Shown here: positions 23,793 through 32,307 of the stretch, in pieces | Layout of the letters: the number at the start of each line of letters is the position of its first letter | Numbering within the stretch: the stretch's first letter is position 1 | DNA from: Anaerocolumna jejuensis DSM 15929 | GTDB taxonomy: Bacteria > Bacillota > Clostridia > Lachnospirales > Lachnospiraceae | DNA length: 64,000 nt | NCBI RefSeq assembly: GCF_900142215.1 | Contig: NZ_FRAC01000010.1 | Coordinates: 62,001-126,000, forward strand | Direction: 5' to 3' | Notes under the pieces: generated by a model | Seen by the model: only the letters and a program-made list of their open reading frames with translations | Told to the model about the DNA's origin: nothing | Database searches by the model: none | Program-made: the position numbers and the translations under genes

Positions 23793-26603
23793 TTAATCCG
23801 TACGCTGGCTGGAGGCTTCGGAAGCCTTGCCGTTCAGAAGAGTCTTTTTATCCTCAAGTCCCAGATAGTAATTTAAAATATCCTTACCGGTACTGACTGC
23901 ATTGCTGGAATAATAACCATTGGCAATGCGGACAGTTATGGAGTATTTTGGATTTTCACTTGGAGTATAGCCGATGAACAAAGCATGGTTGGGCCTGGTT
24001 TTAGCTTCCTGGGCAGTGCCGGTTTTTCCTGCGATACTGACTTTCATGTCCTTTAATATATTGTTATTTTGGGCAAATAAGAGCATTCCCTGATGAATGG
24101 TATCCCAGGCGGCATCGGAGAGGTTCACTTCCCCCTTCTTGGAGGAGGGCACTTTCTCCGCTGCTTTGGAGACAGGGTCCTGTATTTTATCCAGAAGGGA
24201 CAGGGAGCAGCTGGTGCCGCTGTTGGCAATGATGTTTACATAGGCTTCCAGCTGAAGGGCCGTGTAATTATGTGTACCCTGGCCGATGGCGGAGGGGATG
24301 GCAAGGGTATCCGTTATATGGGGCTGGCTCTCGGTAATCTCAATCCCGGTTTTTTGGTCCAGATGAAACAGCTTTGCATACTTCTGCAGAAGGGTAAGAG
24401 CCTGGTTTTCAACATAATGGCTGTTCCCCTTGCTGCCCAGACGATAGGAGATATCGCATAAATAGTCGTTGCAGGAATTTTGGATGGCGGCTGCGGCATT
24501 GGGAATTTCACCGTGGCCGCTTCGCTTCCAGCACCTTAAAGGCGGGCTTAGCTTGTCAAAGACACCGTCACAGTAGATAGAGGTATTAGGGGAGATAACA
24601 CTTTCCTCAATGCCTGCGGCAATGGTCACCGGTTTAAAAGTCGAGCCGGGAGCGGTCAGCTGCTGGGTTGCCCGGTTGTAAAGGGGCAGGGACAGGTCCG
24701 TTAACAGCTGGCTGTAATAGTTGCCGTCCGCCTGGTTGGCCAGCCGGTTATTGTCATAGCCGGGGTAGCTTACACAGGCCAATAGCTTGCCGGTGGATGC
24801 TTCGGCTAGAACAACAGAGCCGGAACAGGGCTCCAGGGCCAGCTGGGCCGGGGTTATTTCCAGATTCCTGATTTTCTTCCGGATAAATTCATAGGGAGAT
24901 AATTGGCCGCCTTTTAGCAGCTGATAGTCGCTGTCTTTTTGGGAGAGAATTCCCTGGACATATAAAAGCTCGCAAATTTCTTTTCCGGATATCATGTCAT
25001 TTTTAATCATGCTGGTAAAAATAAGCTTATCAAACTCTTTGTCTTCTTTCAGTCTTTTCAGAATTTCTTCCGCAACAAGGGTGCAGGCTTCCTGGATATC
25101 AACATATTTCCGGGAGGAGGAGATACTGCTCATGTCAATCCAGTTCTTTTCAAGGGCATACATCACATATTCCTTCAAGGATATTTTACCGGCGGTCCAC
25201 TGGGCATATTCCGCATCCTCCTTATAAGGAGCGTCGGCAGAGAGAATACCCTTTCCGCTTTGGAGCAGTTCATTTACGATATAGCTCTCGTATTCCCGGG
25301 TTTCCTTTGGCAGGTCATTATAGCTGCGGGCATTTACTGTCAAATCCTCTTCCAGGGTATGAAGTACGGCTTTCTTTTCAGCCTGGAATCTTTGGGAAAT
25401 ACTCTTTTCCAGGTCTGAGCTTTTAGAGGAAGCTGCAGGGGAGATATTCAAAATGTTATTTTTAACCAGGGCACAGTATACGTCATAAACAGGAATCCGG
25501 ATATCGGAGGAATCCTTCAGGGAAGATTTATTGAATTCCTTGGCGTTGATGATATTGGAAAGCAGAACTCCGGCTATATGCTGCTCCAGTATCTGATAGG
25601 CAGCAATCTGCAGATCTTTATCAATACTGAGATACAAATCTTTGCCTGGAACAGGGTCGGTGACGGAAAGGACATTTTTAATGCGGCCGGTCTGGTTTAC
25701 TGCCACCTCCTTAAGGCCGTTGCTTCCCTGTAAGGCCTCGTCCATGTACTTCTCTATGCCGTCCTTTCCTACCACAGTATCAATGCTGTAGTTTTTGCCT
25801 GCCTTTTGTGCGGCTTCAAGCTCCTCCGTAGAGATTGCGCCGGTATATCCGAGTATATGGGAAAAGGCCTCCCCGCCCTCATAGACCCGGACACTGCCGG
25901 TTTCCACCTTGACTCCTTTTAAGATATCGGAATTCTCCAGGACCTCCGCTGCGGTCTGCTCCGTTACATCCGTCGCTACTGTTACGGGCAGGTATTTTTG
26001 GTAGCTGTTCAGCCACAGCATATATCGAATGGTCAGGGCCGCCAGCAGCGCTGCTTTCGTATATTCCTTTTCTGATTTGGAAACAGCAAATCTGTCGCAT
26101 AAATAATTGATAATATCTTCTGCAGAGGAGGAGGCCTCTTCCTGGCTCATATCGGAAGCCCTTGCCCTGCCGAAGACATCTGACTTTAATCTGCTTAGTC
26201 TGGTGCCGCTGGCAGTAAAGGAGTAATTATTCCGGGAATCCAGGGTTATCATTAACGCATTGCGTATCGTTTCTCCGTTTTCATTTAATACCTTTGCTAA
26301 TTTTTCTGAAATCTGGTTCAGGGAATTCTGATGCTCCTTATTGCTGTCATAATTCCCGCTGTCTTCTATGGTGATACGGTAAGAGGCCCGGTTGGTGGCA
26401 AGAATCTTACCGTTCCGGTCATAGATATTTCCCCTTGTACTTTCCAGCAGGATATCCTTTTTGGATTTTAAATCCGAATATCCTGCCGACTGTCCGCTGC
26501 CGGTAATTTGTATTTTATAAAGGTCTACCACAAGCCAGAGAATCAGCACCAGGAAGATGGCACCGATTACTACTAACCGTATACTGTCGGATTTTTGTTT
26601 CAT
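23793..26603 (-). CDS. Class B penicillin-binding protein (PBP2-like), with large insertion
   Basis: A 936-residue transpeptidase: membrane anchor at residues 8-30, dimerisation region with STRGNIYDRNGKILATN at 55-71, and a transpeptidase domain with S654-T-F-K657, SCN near 720 and K860-T-G. Between the start of the catalytic domain (DKDLQIAAYQILE, about 340) and its continuation (SGSVVLAEASTGKLLA, about 595) lies an extra helical segment of about 240 residues, explaining the length over the usual 600-700. It crosslinks peptidoglycan outside the membrane. Second gene of an operon with the MecA-like protein (34-base gap), under the BlaI-operator promoter. Confidence 0.88.
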   Translation of the reverse strand: MKQKSDSIRLVVIGAIFLVLILWLVVDLYKIQITGSGQSAGYSDLKSKKDILLESTRGNIYDRNGKILATNRASYRITIEDSGNYDSNKEHQNSLNQISEKLAKVLNENGETIRNALMITLDSRNNYSFTASGTRLSRLKSDVFGRARASDMSQEEASSSAEDIINYLCDRFAVSKSEKEYTKAALLAALTIRYMLWLNSYQKYLPVTVATDVTEQTAAEVLENSDILKGVKVETGSVRVYEGGEAFSHILGYTGAISTEELEAAQKAGKNYSIDTVVGKDGIEKYMDEALQGSNGLKEVAVNQTGRIKNVLSVTDPVPGKDLYLSIDKDLQIAAYQILEQHIAGVLLSNIINAKEFNKSSLKDSSDIRIPVYDVYCALVKNNILNISPAASSKSSDLEKSISQRFQAEKKAVLHTLEEDLTVNARSYNDLPKETREYESYIVNELLQSGKGILSADAPYKEDAEYAQWTAGKISLKEYVMYALEKNWIDMSSISSSRKYVDIQEACTLVAEEILKRLKEDKEFDKLIFTSMIKNDMISGKEICELLYVQGILSQKDSDYQLLKGGQLSPYEFIRKKIRNLEITPAQLALEPCSGSVVLAEASTGKLLACVSYPGYDNNRLANQADGNYYSQLLTDLSLPLYNRATQQLTAPGSTFKPVTIAAGIEESVISPNTSIYCDGVFDKLSPPLRCWKRSGHGEIPNAAAAIQNSCNDYLCDISYRLGSKGNSHYVENQALTLLQKYAKLFHLDQKTGIEITESQPHITDTLAIPSAIGQGTHNYTALQLEAYVNIIANSGTSCSLSLLDKIQDPVSKAAEKVPSSKKGEVNLSDAAWDTIHQGMLLFAQNNNILKDMKVSIAGKTGTAQEAKTRPNHALFIGYTPSENPKYSITVRIANGYYSSNAVSTGKDILNYYLGLEDKKTLLNGKASEASSQRTD

Positions 26604-26637
26604 TTACTGCTCCTTTCTTAAGGATTTACAAGGTGGC

Positions 26638-28794
26638 TCATGGAAGGTCGGACAGATAGCTGTCCAGTACCGGATTTACCTTTTTTATGACATAGGAGCT
26701 TCCGCCCCTTAATTTTACGTCCTCTGCCATGCTTATTAACAAAAGGGGCTTTTCTGCCTGGGAGTCCGCCGTAAAGACAGCCAACCAGCCAAGCTCGGTT
26801 CCGGTAGTATCGGACTTTGAAAGCTTGATTTCTGCGGTGCCGGTTTTGGCACCAAGGACAATATCCTTTCGGTGGGCGGCATGGGCAGTTCCAGCGGAAT
26901 TGTCCACGGTCTTAATTAAGGCATTCTTTATCCTTTCGGCAGTTTCCCGGGAAAAGGCATCAGGAAGCCACATTTCTGTCTTTGGCTTCTCCTGGTAAAG
27001 GAGGCAGGGCTTTAGGATATTGCCCTGATTCAGGAATGCGCTGTAAAGACATGCCAGATGCAACGGGTTAACAAGAACCTGCCCCTGGCCGTAGCCCGTA
27101 TCTGCCAGCTGTATCTCAGTATCAATGGTCTTAGTATTGGAATACTGGGAGGACGACATTGTGATATCAAAAGGAAGGGTTTCTGAAAAGCCCAGCTGGG
27201 AAAGCCCTTCTTCCAGTTTTGGGGCTCCTATTTTCAAGGCAGCCTTGGCAAAATAAATATTGTCGGAATGTATCAGGGCATTTTCCAAATTGACATTGTT
27301 GTATGAATGGAGGGTCGTTACAAAATAATTTCCCCAGCTTGAATCCTTTTGCCACCGGAGCCCTACGTTTCCAAAATCCTCTTCCGGGTCGATTGCGCCT
27401 GCCGTCAGGCCGATGGCGGCAATAACCGGTTTAAAGGAAGAACCGGGGCACCAGACCTGGCGAAAGCGGTTATACAGGGGTTTTGCCTTGTCCTTATTCA
27501 GCTGGTTCCACTTATCATTTGAAATTCCAAGAATAAAGTCATTGCTGTCAAAGGAAGGAGTACTGACCAGAGCCAGCACTTCTCCGGTTAAGGGATTCAT
27601 TGCCACAGAACAGCTCTTATCCTCTTTGAACTGGTCGTACAGCTTTGCCTGTAAAGCACTGTCAATTGTTATATAGATATCTTTTCCGTTTTCCTGAGGG
27701 GAAGAAGCAAGGGTGCTTTTGGTATTACCCTCCGAGTCTGTGATTACAATGTCATAGCCGTTCTGACCCTTTAATTCTTTTTCATAAAGGGATTCCAGGC
27801 CGGTCCTGCCGATTACGCTGGAGCTGGTATAACCTTCATTGGGGTGCTTTTTTAAGTCCTCTGCTGTGATGGATTGTACATACCCCGTCAGATGGGAGGC
27901 CTTTTCACCAAGGGGATAATACCGGACTTTTACGTCCGATATCATAACACCCGGAATTTTCAAAAGTGCTTTTTTCAATTTCTCTGTTTCCAGAGCACCG
28001 GAATCCGGTGCTTGTGCAAGCAGGTCCGCTTCCTCATATTTCCTTATTGTTTTAACAGGGACAAGGGAATCGTCCCTAACCCAGCTGGCTTTTCGCCTTT
28101 TATTGATATCCTCCGGGGACAGTTTCAGGAGCTTAGCCATTTTTTTGATATCATTAGCTGGCTCTTCGCTCATTTTACCAGGGACCAGGCCTATGGAAGA
28201 AGCAACGCCTTCCCCGGCCAGCAGAATGCCGTTCCTGTCGAAAATTTCGCCCCTCTTTGCTTTTTTCACAAAAACCTTAACCTTATCTTCAGAGGTCAGC
28301 TCCGGAAAAATCTGGCTGTCATCCCACTCTAAGGCATACCCCGCCGTATCAGTCCTGGTAAAACGTGCCAGATTTTCAAACTGAATGCTGCCCGCCACAC
28401 TGTCAAAGCTGATTTTATAAGAAACATTGACATCGGAAGGTTCTTCTGCCGTTGTACCGGTAATTTCTGCATGTATATTCCGGGCTTCTATGCCTTCATA
28501 GATATTTTGATTCCGTAAAATAAAATCCGCTTCCGTAATGGCATTCTTACTGTCATCCTGAAGCAGAGAATACATTTTTTTGTATTCATGCCGGTTTAGA
28601 AGTCTTATATACTCAGTAAGCAGTTCTTCCGGAGTTTGTGCCACTCTGGATTTATGCGGCTTAGTCTTATCAGTTATATCACTCTTTAAATGTGCAAAAT
28701 AGGGAAAGCAGATTAATCCTATTGTCAAAAGAGATAACAAGCCAAGGACAGCTGCGCAAACAGGTATAATGCTGCTTTTTCTTCTTTTCTTCAC
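26638..28794 (-). CDS. MecA/PBP2a-like penicillin-binding protein
   Basis: A 718-residue class B transpeptidase: anchor helix about residues 8-32, an NTF2-like MecA_N domain (TPEELLTEYIRLLNRHEYKK) about 50-165, a dimerisation domain (RGEIFDRNGILLAGEG) and catalytic motifs S452-S-F-K455, SDN and K650-T-G. The MecA_N plus transpeptidase order is that of low-affinity PBP2a/PBP5 proteins. GTG 28794 is chosen because GGAAGGAG ends six bases before it; an in-frame TTG eight codons upstream lies in a hairpin. Regulation by BlaI is expected from two operators downstream of its promoter. Confidence 0.9.
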   Translation of the reverse strand: MKKRRKSSIIPVCAAVLGLLSLLTIGLICFPYFAHLKSDITDKTKPHKSRVAQTPEELLTEYIRLLNRHEYKKMYSLLQDDSKNAITEADFILRNQNIYEGIEARNIHAEITGTTAEEPSDVNVSYKISFDSVAGSIQFENLARFTRTDTAGYALEWDDSQIFPELTSEDKVKVFVKKAKRGEIFDRNGILLAGEGVASSIGLVPGKMSEEPANDIKKMAKLLKLSPEDINKRRKASWVRDDSLVPVKTIRKYEEADLLAQAPDSGALETEKLKKALLKIPGVMISDVKVRYYPLGEKASHLTGYVQSITAEDLKKHPNEGYTSSSVIGRTGLESLYEKELKGQNGYDIVITDSEGNTKSTLASSPQENGKDIYITIDSALQAKLYDQFKEDKSCSVAMNPLTGEVLALVSTPSFDSNDFILGISNDKWNQLNKDKAKPLYNRFRQVWCPGSSFKPVIAAIGLTAGAIDPEEDFGNVGLRWQKDSSWGNYFVTTLHSYNNVNLENALIHSDNIYFAKAALKIGAPKLEEGLSQLGFSETLPFDITMSSSQYSNTKTIDTEIQLADTGYGQGQVLVNPLHLACLYSAFLNQGNILKPCLLYQEKPKTEMWLPDAFSRETAERIKNALIKTVDNSAGTAHAAHRKDIVLGAKTGTAEIKLSKSDTTGTELGWLAVFTADSQAEKPLLLISMAEDVKLRGGSSYVIKKVNPVLDSYLSDLP

Positions 28795-28809
28795 ATAAGC
28801 TCCTTCCTT

Positions 28810-28836
28810 GAATAGCAAATCGGTGATTTGCTATTC
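28810..28836 (-). other. Leader hairpin directly before the PBP ribosome site
   Basis: A perfect 12-bp stem (GAATAGCAAATC / GATTTGCTATTC) with a three-base loop ends four bases before the ribosome-binding GGAAGGAG. It could stabilise the mRNA or shape translation; it has no T run. Confidence 0.6.
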
Positions 28837-28996
28837 CTAAATATGTAGCTGGAAATGTCGGCTCTCAATTCAGATTCAGTTTCACTGTATGAGTTTTATT
28901 TCCATTTAATTTGCGTGGATACTGTAAAAATGCTTGCAGTATGTAAAATGGGTGTATTAGATTTTACATACCTTATCGGAATCCGTTCTAAATTAA

Positions 28997-29048
28997 CTCT
29001 TACAGATGTAAGAGTTGAGAGTAAATTAAAACTTACATCTGTAAGAGT
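28997..29048 (-). promoter_or_regulatory. Two BlaI-type operators in the PBP leader
   Basis: CTCTTACAGATGTAAGAG (28997-29014) and CTTACATCTGTAAG (29032-29045) both contain TTACA-N2-TGTAA, like the site at blaI. They are also complementary to one another and could form a 17-bp hairpin in the RNA. A further, larger dyad (GTATGTAAAAT / ATTTTACATAC) sits at 28939-28971. They lie just downstream of the promoter. Confidence 0.8.
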
Positions 29049-29064
29049 TTGTTCCGATTTTTAA

Positions 29065-29093
29065 ATATTACACTTGTAGGATTAAAAAGTCAA
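29065..29093 (-). promoter_or_regulatory. Sigma-A promoter of the penicillin-binding-protein operon
   Basis: Minus-strand TTGACT (29093-29088), 17 bases, TAATAT (29070-29065). The predicted transcript has a leader of about 260 bases containing the operators. Confidence 0.75.
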
Positions 29094-29107
29094 GGAGATT
29101 TATTAAT

Positions 29108-29230
29108 CACGGCAAATGCATGAAATCAAATTATAGATACCAAAGGACTGGAGGATTATTTGGAGTTTGCATTAAGAAGCGCTATATGTCGCTTAAGCTG
29201 TTTTTTTGCAGCTTTAGCGTCATAAAGAAC
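29108..29230 (+). repeat. Short or decayed relative of the palindrome family (copy E)
   Basis: Starts with CACGGCAAATGCATGAAA, like the outer arm of copy C, then a GGAGTTTGCATTAAG segment; a small hairpin (TAAGCTG / CAGCTTTA) replaces the inner stem and is followed by AGCGTCATAAAGAACC, a variant of the conserved right box. The opposing outer arm is not found. From 29231 to 29354 I see nothing recognisable. Confidence 0.5.
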
Positions 29231-29354
29231 CTCGAACAGTAAATCACAACCCAATTCTCTCGTCCTTACGCCCTTCCATTAAATGGTCTCATATATTTAC
29301 TGGTAATAATTCAGCCTTACACATCGATTCACTGTAATCTTAAGTCAATGTACA

Positions 29355-29598
29355 GATGGTTTCTGGTTCCGTTCAGGCATTTTCTATTGAGGGGTTCCCT
29401 ATGACACTTAAATGGCAGCCGTTATGACTAGGTTAAATTACACCAGTGTCTGAGCGCACAGTGTAAATATACCCAATATATATGAAGCGAGTTTGGTGCA
29501 ATTTAACCTTCCAGGAATAACGGCTGGCATTTTAGTGGAATTGGAACAGGAGCTAGCAGCTCCGAACAGAAAATGCCTGAACGGAACCAGAAACTATC
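29355..29598 (-). repeat. Nested palindrome, copy B (inverted orientation)
   Basis: Outer arms 29355-29385 and 29568-29598 are complementary over 31 bases with one mismatch and are nearly identical to the arms of copy D at 49.3 kb. Read on the minus strand it holds all four boxes: WTCCACTAAA (29531-29541), CCAAACTCGC (29488-29497), CGCTCAGACA (29447-29456) and the TTTAAGTGTCAT right box (29401-29412). Homology with copy D continues about 15 bases beyond the right arm (GGAAACGGACGAT on minus). Confidence 0.85.
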
Positions 29599-29671
29599 GT
29601 CCGTTTCCAAAGACTAAAATCCAAGGAAGTTTAAACTGTAATATTTGCCATAATTTATTAATATGGTAATC

Positions 29672-29700
29672 TTGCTTTTGCAAAACGTGTATGCTATAGT
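29672..29700 (+). promoter_or_regulatory. Probable promoter of the 44-residue membrane peptide
   Basis: TTGCTT (29672-29677), 17 bases, TATAGT (29695-29700), about 80 bases before the small gene. Confidence 0.5.
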
Positions 29701-29780
29701 GTGTTTTATATAAGAAGTAAATATTTAAAATGTTATTAGTGTAATTGCGAATAGTAATCTCTTAGGAGGAAATTAAAACA

Positions 29781-29915
29781 ATGTTACTGATACTTTATTA
29801 TTTAGGCCTGGGATTTATCCTATTCCATTTGGCTGCATATATCGGAAAAAATGTCTTTCAATTCCATAATATCCTCCTTTACCTACCAAAGAAAAAAAAG
29901 AAATCGAACAGCTAA
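29781..29915 (+). CDS. 44-residue single-span membrane peptide
   Basis: Starts ATG 29781 after a strong AGGAGG with ideal context, stops TAA 29913. The peptide begins MLLILYYLGLGFILFHLAAY (a membrane helix), continues with an aromatic amphipathic segment and ends in a basic LPKKKKKSNS tail, so a membrane-anchored peptide with its C-terminus in the cytoplasm is likely. It has its own promoter-like sequence and lies just ahead of, but outside, the T-box transcript. Homologues are not known to me. Small membrane peptides include toxins and regulators; no antitoxin partner is apparent. Confidence 0.65.
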   Translation: MLLILYYLGLGFILFHLAAYIGKNVFQFHNILLYLPKKKKKSNS

Positions 29916-29944
29916 CATATTGCGTGCGGAAAGAAAAAATCTTC

Positions 29945-29973
29945 TTGACAAATCCCCCCGCGCATATTACTAT
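29945..29973 (+). promoter_or_regulatory. Promoter of the T-box/trpXYZ transcript
   Basis: TTGACA (29945-29950), 17 bases, TACTAT (29968-29973), immediately before the T-box leader. Confidence 0.75.
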
Positions 29974-29984
29974 AAAATTACAAA

Positions 29985-30240
29985 TAAGCAAAACCGTTGA
30001 AAAAGAGAAGTAAGCAATTGGAATTCATAACAGAGAGCCCTTACTGGTGGAAGAGGGTATGAATACATCTGCTGAATGGACTTTTGAGGGCAGCCCGAAC
30101 TAATAGTAGGCGCTGACGGCGACCATAGCCGTTATCAGTATGGCATATATGTTGGTATATGATAAAGTGGACTTTTGTCAAATTGAGTGGTACCGCGGAT
30201 AATATTCGTCTCAAGTTAATATAACTTGGGGCTTTTTTTT
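29985..30240 (+). promoter_or_regulatory. T-box riboswitch, tryptophan specifier
   Basis: Contains AGAGAAGTAA and GAGAGCC, the distal-loop GGTGGAAGAGGG, the specifier region GCTGAATGGACTTTTGAGGG with TGG at 30077-30079, the T-box core TGGTACCGCGG at 30188-30198 and a terminator (CTCAAGTT / AACTTGGG then eight T) ending at 30240. TGG is the Trp codon, so uncharged tRNA-Trp would bind and permit readthrough. The downstream genes are a TrpXYZ-type transporter, which agrees. Confidence 0.92.
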
Positions 30241-30350
30241 ATGCAAAAATGCAAATAATAAAAGACATAGCCGCCAAAAGAATCAGTTACTGAAAAGAAG
30301 GCCTGCCAACACAGCCTGATATAGTCGAAAGCATATGAAGGAGGATTTTT

Positions 30351-31343
30351 ATGAAAAAAAGAATTGCTGGAATGATGGTATTTGTGCTTATGATGACCTT
30401 GCTGTACGGATGCAGTGCAGGAAAGGGGGATACGGTGACCATCGGTATCGGCCAGTATGCGGAACACCCCTCCCTTGACAATTGCAGGGAAGGCTTCCTG
30501 GCAGGATTAAAGAGTGAGGGATATGAAGAAGGAAAGAATTTAAAGGTAGATTATGAGAATGCCCAGGCGGATAATTCCCTGTCAGGACAGATAGCAGACG
30601 GCTTTGCGTCAAAGAAGGTAGACCTGATCTGTGCCATTGCAACACCCATGGCACAAAATGCTTACGGTGCCACTAAGAATTCAAAAATACCGGTAATCTT
30701 TACCGCCGTAACAGACCCGGTACTGGCAAAGCTTGCAAACGAAGATAAGACTCCCGTTGGCAATGTGACCGGAACCAGTGATAAGCTGCCGGTAGAACAG
30801 CAGTTAAAAATGATAAGGGAAGTACTTCCTCAGGCTAAGAAAATAGGAATCCTTTATAATACCAGCGAGGCCAATTCCCTGTCCGCCATAGAAGAATATA
30901 AAGCAATAGCAGGCGGTTACGGCTTTGAAATCGTAGAAAGCGGAATTACCGCGGCAGCAGATATTCCCCTGGCAACGGATAATCTCTTAAGCAAAGTAGA
31001 TTGTATCAGCAACCTTACCGACAATACCGTCGTAAGCTCCCTGCCTGTAATCTTAAAAAAAGCAGGAGAAAAGAAGATTCCTGTCTTTGGCAGTGAGGTG
31101 GAACAGGTGAAAAAAGGTTGTCTTGCAACGGTTGGAATTGACTATTATGACCTGGGAGTTAAGACCGGCAAGATGGCAGCCAAGGTTCTAAAGGGTGAGA
31201 AAAAAGCCTCCGAGATGAACTTTGAAGTAATAGATCAGGCAGCTTTCTATGGCAATACCGCCGCTGCGAAGGACCTTGGAATCGAATTGCCCAAGGACCT
31301 TACCGATTCCGCAAAGGAAATGTATGATTCCATAGCAGAATAA
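30351..31343 (+). CDS. trpX: Tryptophan ABC transporter substrate-binding lipoprotein
   Basis: A 330-residue lipoprotein with acceptor C21 (LLYGC) and a periplasmic-binding fold of the COG2984/DUF534 type (IGQYAEHPSLDNCREGFLAG, IPVIFTAVTDPVLA, VEQQLKMIREVLPQAKKIG). Family members upstream of Trp T-box controlled permeases are named TrpX. AAGGAGG precedes the ATG. The tryptophan substrate is inferred from the T-box specifier rather than from the protein. Confidence 0.87.
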   Translation: MKKRIAGMMVFVLMMTLLYGCSAGKGDTVTIGIGQYAEHPSLDNCREGFLAGLKSEGYEEGKNLKVDYENAQADNSLSGQIADGFASKKVDLICAIATPMAQNAYGATKNSKIPVIFTAVTDPVLAKLANEDKTPVGNVTGTSDKLPVEQQLKMIREVLPQAKKIGILYNTSEANSLSAIEEYKAIAGGYGFEIVESGITAAADIPLATDNLLSKVDCISNLTDNTVVSSLPVILKKAGEKKIPVFGSEVEQVKKGCLATVGIDYYDLGVKTGKMAAKVLKGEKKASEMNFEVIDQAAFYGNTAAAKDLGIELPKDLTDSAKEMYDSIAE

Positions 31344-31383
31344 GAAATATCACAATAGAAAAAGCCATAGAAAGGAAATGAAA

Positions 31384-32307
31384 ATGGCATATTTAAATAT
31401 CCTTCTGGACCTTGCCACCGGCGTTATAGAAGAAGGCCTGGTATATGCAATATTGGCCTTTGGTGTTTATATCACCTATCGAATACTGGACTTTCCCGAT
31501 TTATCCGTGGACGGCACTTTCCCTTTGGGAGGTGCTGTAGCGGCAGTTCTGATATTAAAGGGAGTAAATCCGGTCTTAACTCTTGTTTTAGCCTTTATAG
31601 CAGGAACGCTGGCCGGAACCTTGACCGGAATCATCCATGTAAAATTCAAAGTAAGGGATTTGCTGTCCGGTATTATTATGATGACTGCCCTGTATTCCAT
31701 AAACTTAAGAATAGCCGGAAGATCCAATGTGGCAATATTTGATAAGGACACCATCTTTGAAAATGCATTTTTAAGTAAACTGATACCGGAAACAGCAAAG
31801 TATTATGATATAATAAAGCGCTATGAAACAGTCATTATTCTGCTTCTTATTACCCTGTTCATGAAGCTGCTGCTGGACTTCTATCTGAAAACGAAATCGG
31901 GCTATCTGCTTCGGGCAGTAGGGGATAATGATGTACTTGTAACCTCCTTGGCAAAGGATAAGGGTATTGTCAAAATAATCGGCCTTGCCCTGGCAAATGG
32001 CTTTGTAGCACTTTCAGGGTGCATTTATACCCAGAAAAGCGGCTTCTTTGAGATATCGACAGGCACCGGCTCCATCGTAATCGGCCTTGCCAGCGTTATC
32101 ATTGGAATTAACCTGTTTAAGAGAATGGTAAAGGTAAAGGCTACCACAGCCGTGATAATCGGTACCATAATCTATAAGGCCTGCGTCTCATTGGCAATTG
32201 CCTTAGGACTCTCTCCTACGGACATGAAGCTCATAACGGCAGCGTTGTTTCTTATTATTTTAATACTGAGCAATGACAGGAAAAGGAAGGTGAATTCCCG
32301 TGCTTGA
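31384..32307 (+). CDS. trpY: Tryptophan ABC transporter permease
   Basis: A 307-residue permease with eight or more hydrophobic helices of the branched-chain-amino-acid-type fold (GVYITYRILDFPDLSVDGTF, IIGLALANGFVALSGCIYTQ). ATG 31384 is chosen because AAAGGA lies seven bases before it; ATG 31378 is too near that site. It overlaps the ATPase gene by eight bases. Confidence 0.87.
   Translation: MAYLNILLDLATGVIEEGLVYAILAFGVYITYRILDFPDLSVDGTFPLGGAVAAVLILKGVNPVLTLVLAFIAGTLAGTLTGIIHVKFKVRDLLSGIIMMTALYSINLRIAGRSNVAIFDKDTIFENAFLSKLIPETAKYYDIIKRYETVIILLLITLFMKLLLDFYLKTKSGYLLRAVGDNDVLVTSLAKDKGIVKIIGLALANGFVALSGCIYTQKSGFFEISTGTGSIVIGLASVIIGINLFKRMVKVKATTAVIIGTIIYKACVSLAIALGLSPTDMKLITAALFLIILILSNDRKRKVNSRA

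Noticed and set aside
28794..28818. TTG start of the MecA-like gene at 28818
   Set aside because: It lies inside a perfect hairpin with no ribosome site, whereas GTG 28794 has GGAAGGAG at good spacing.
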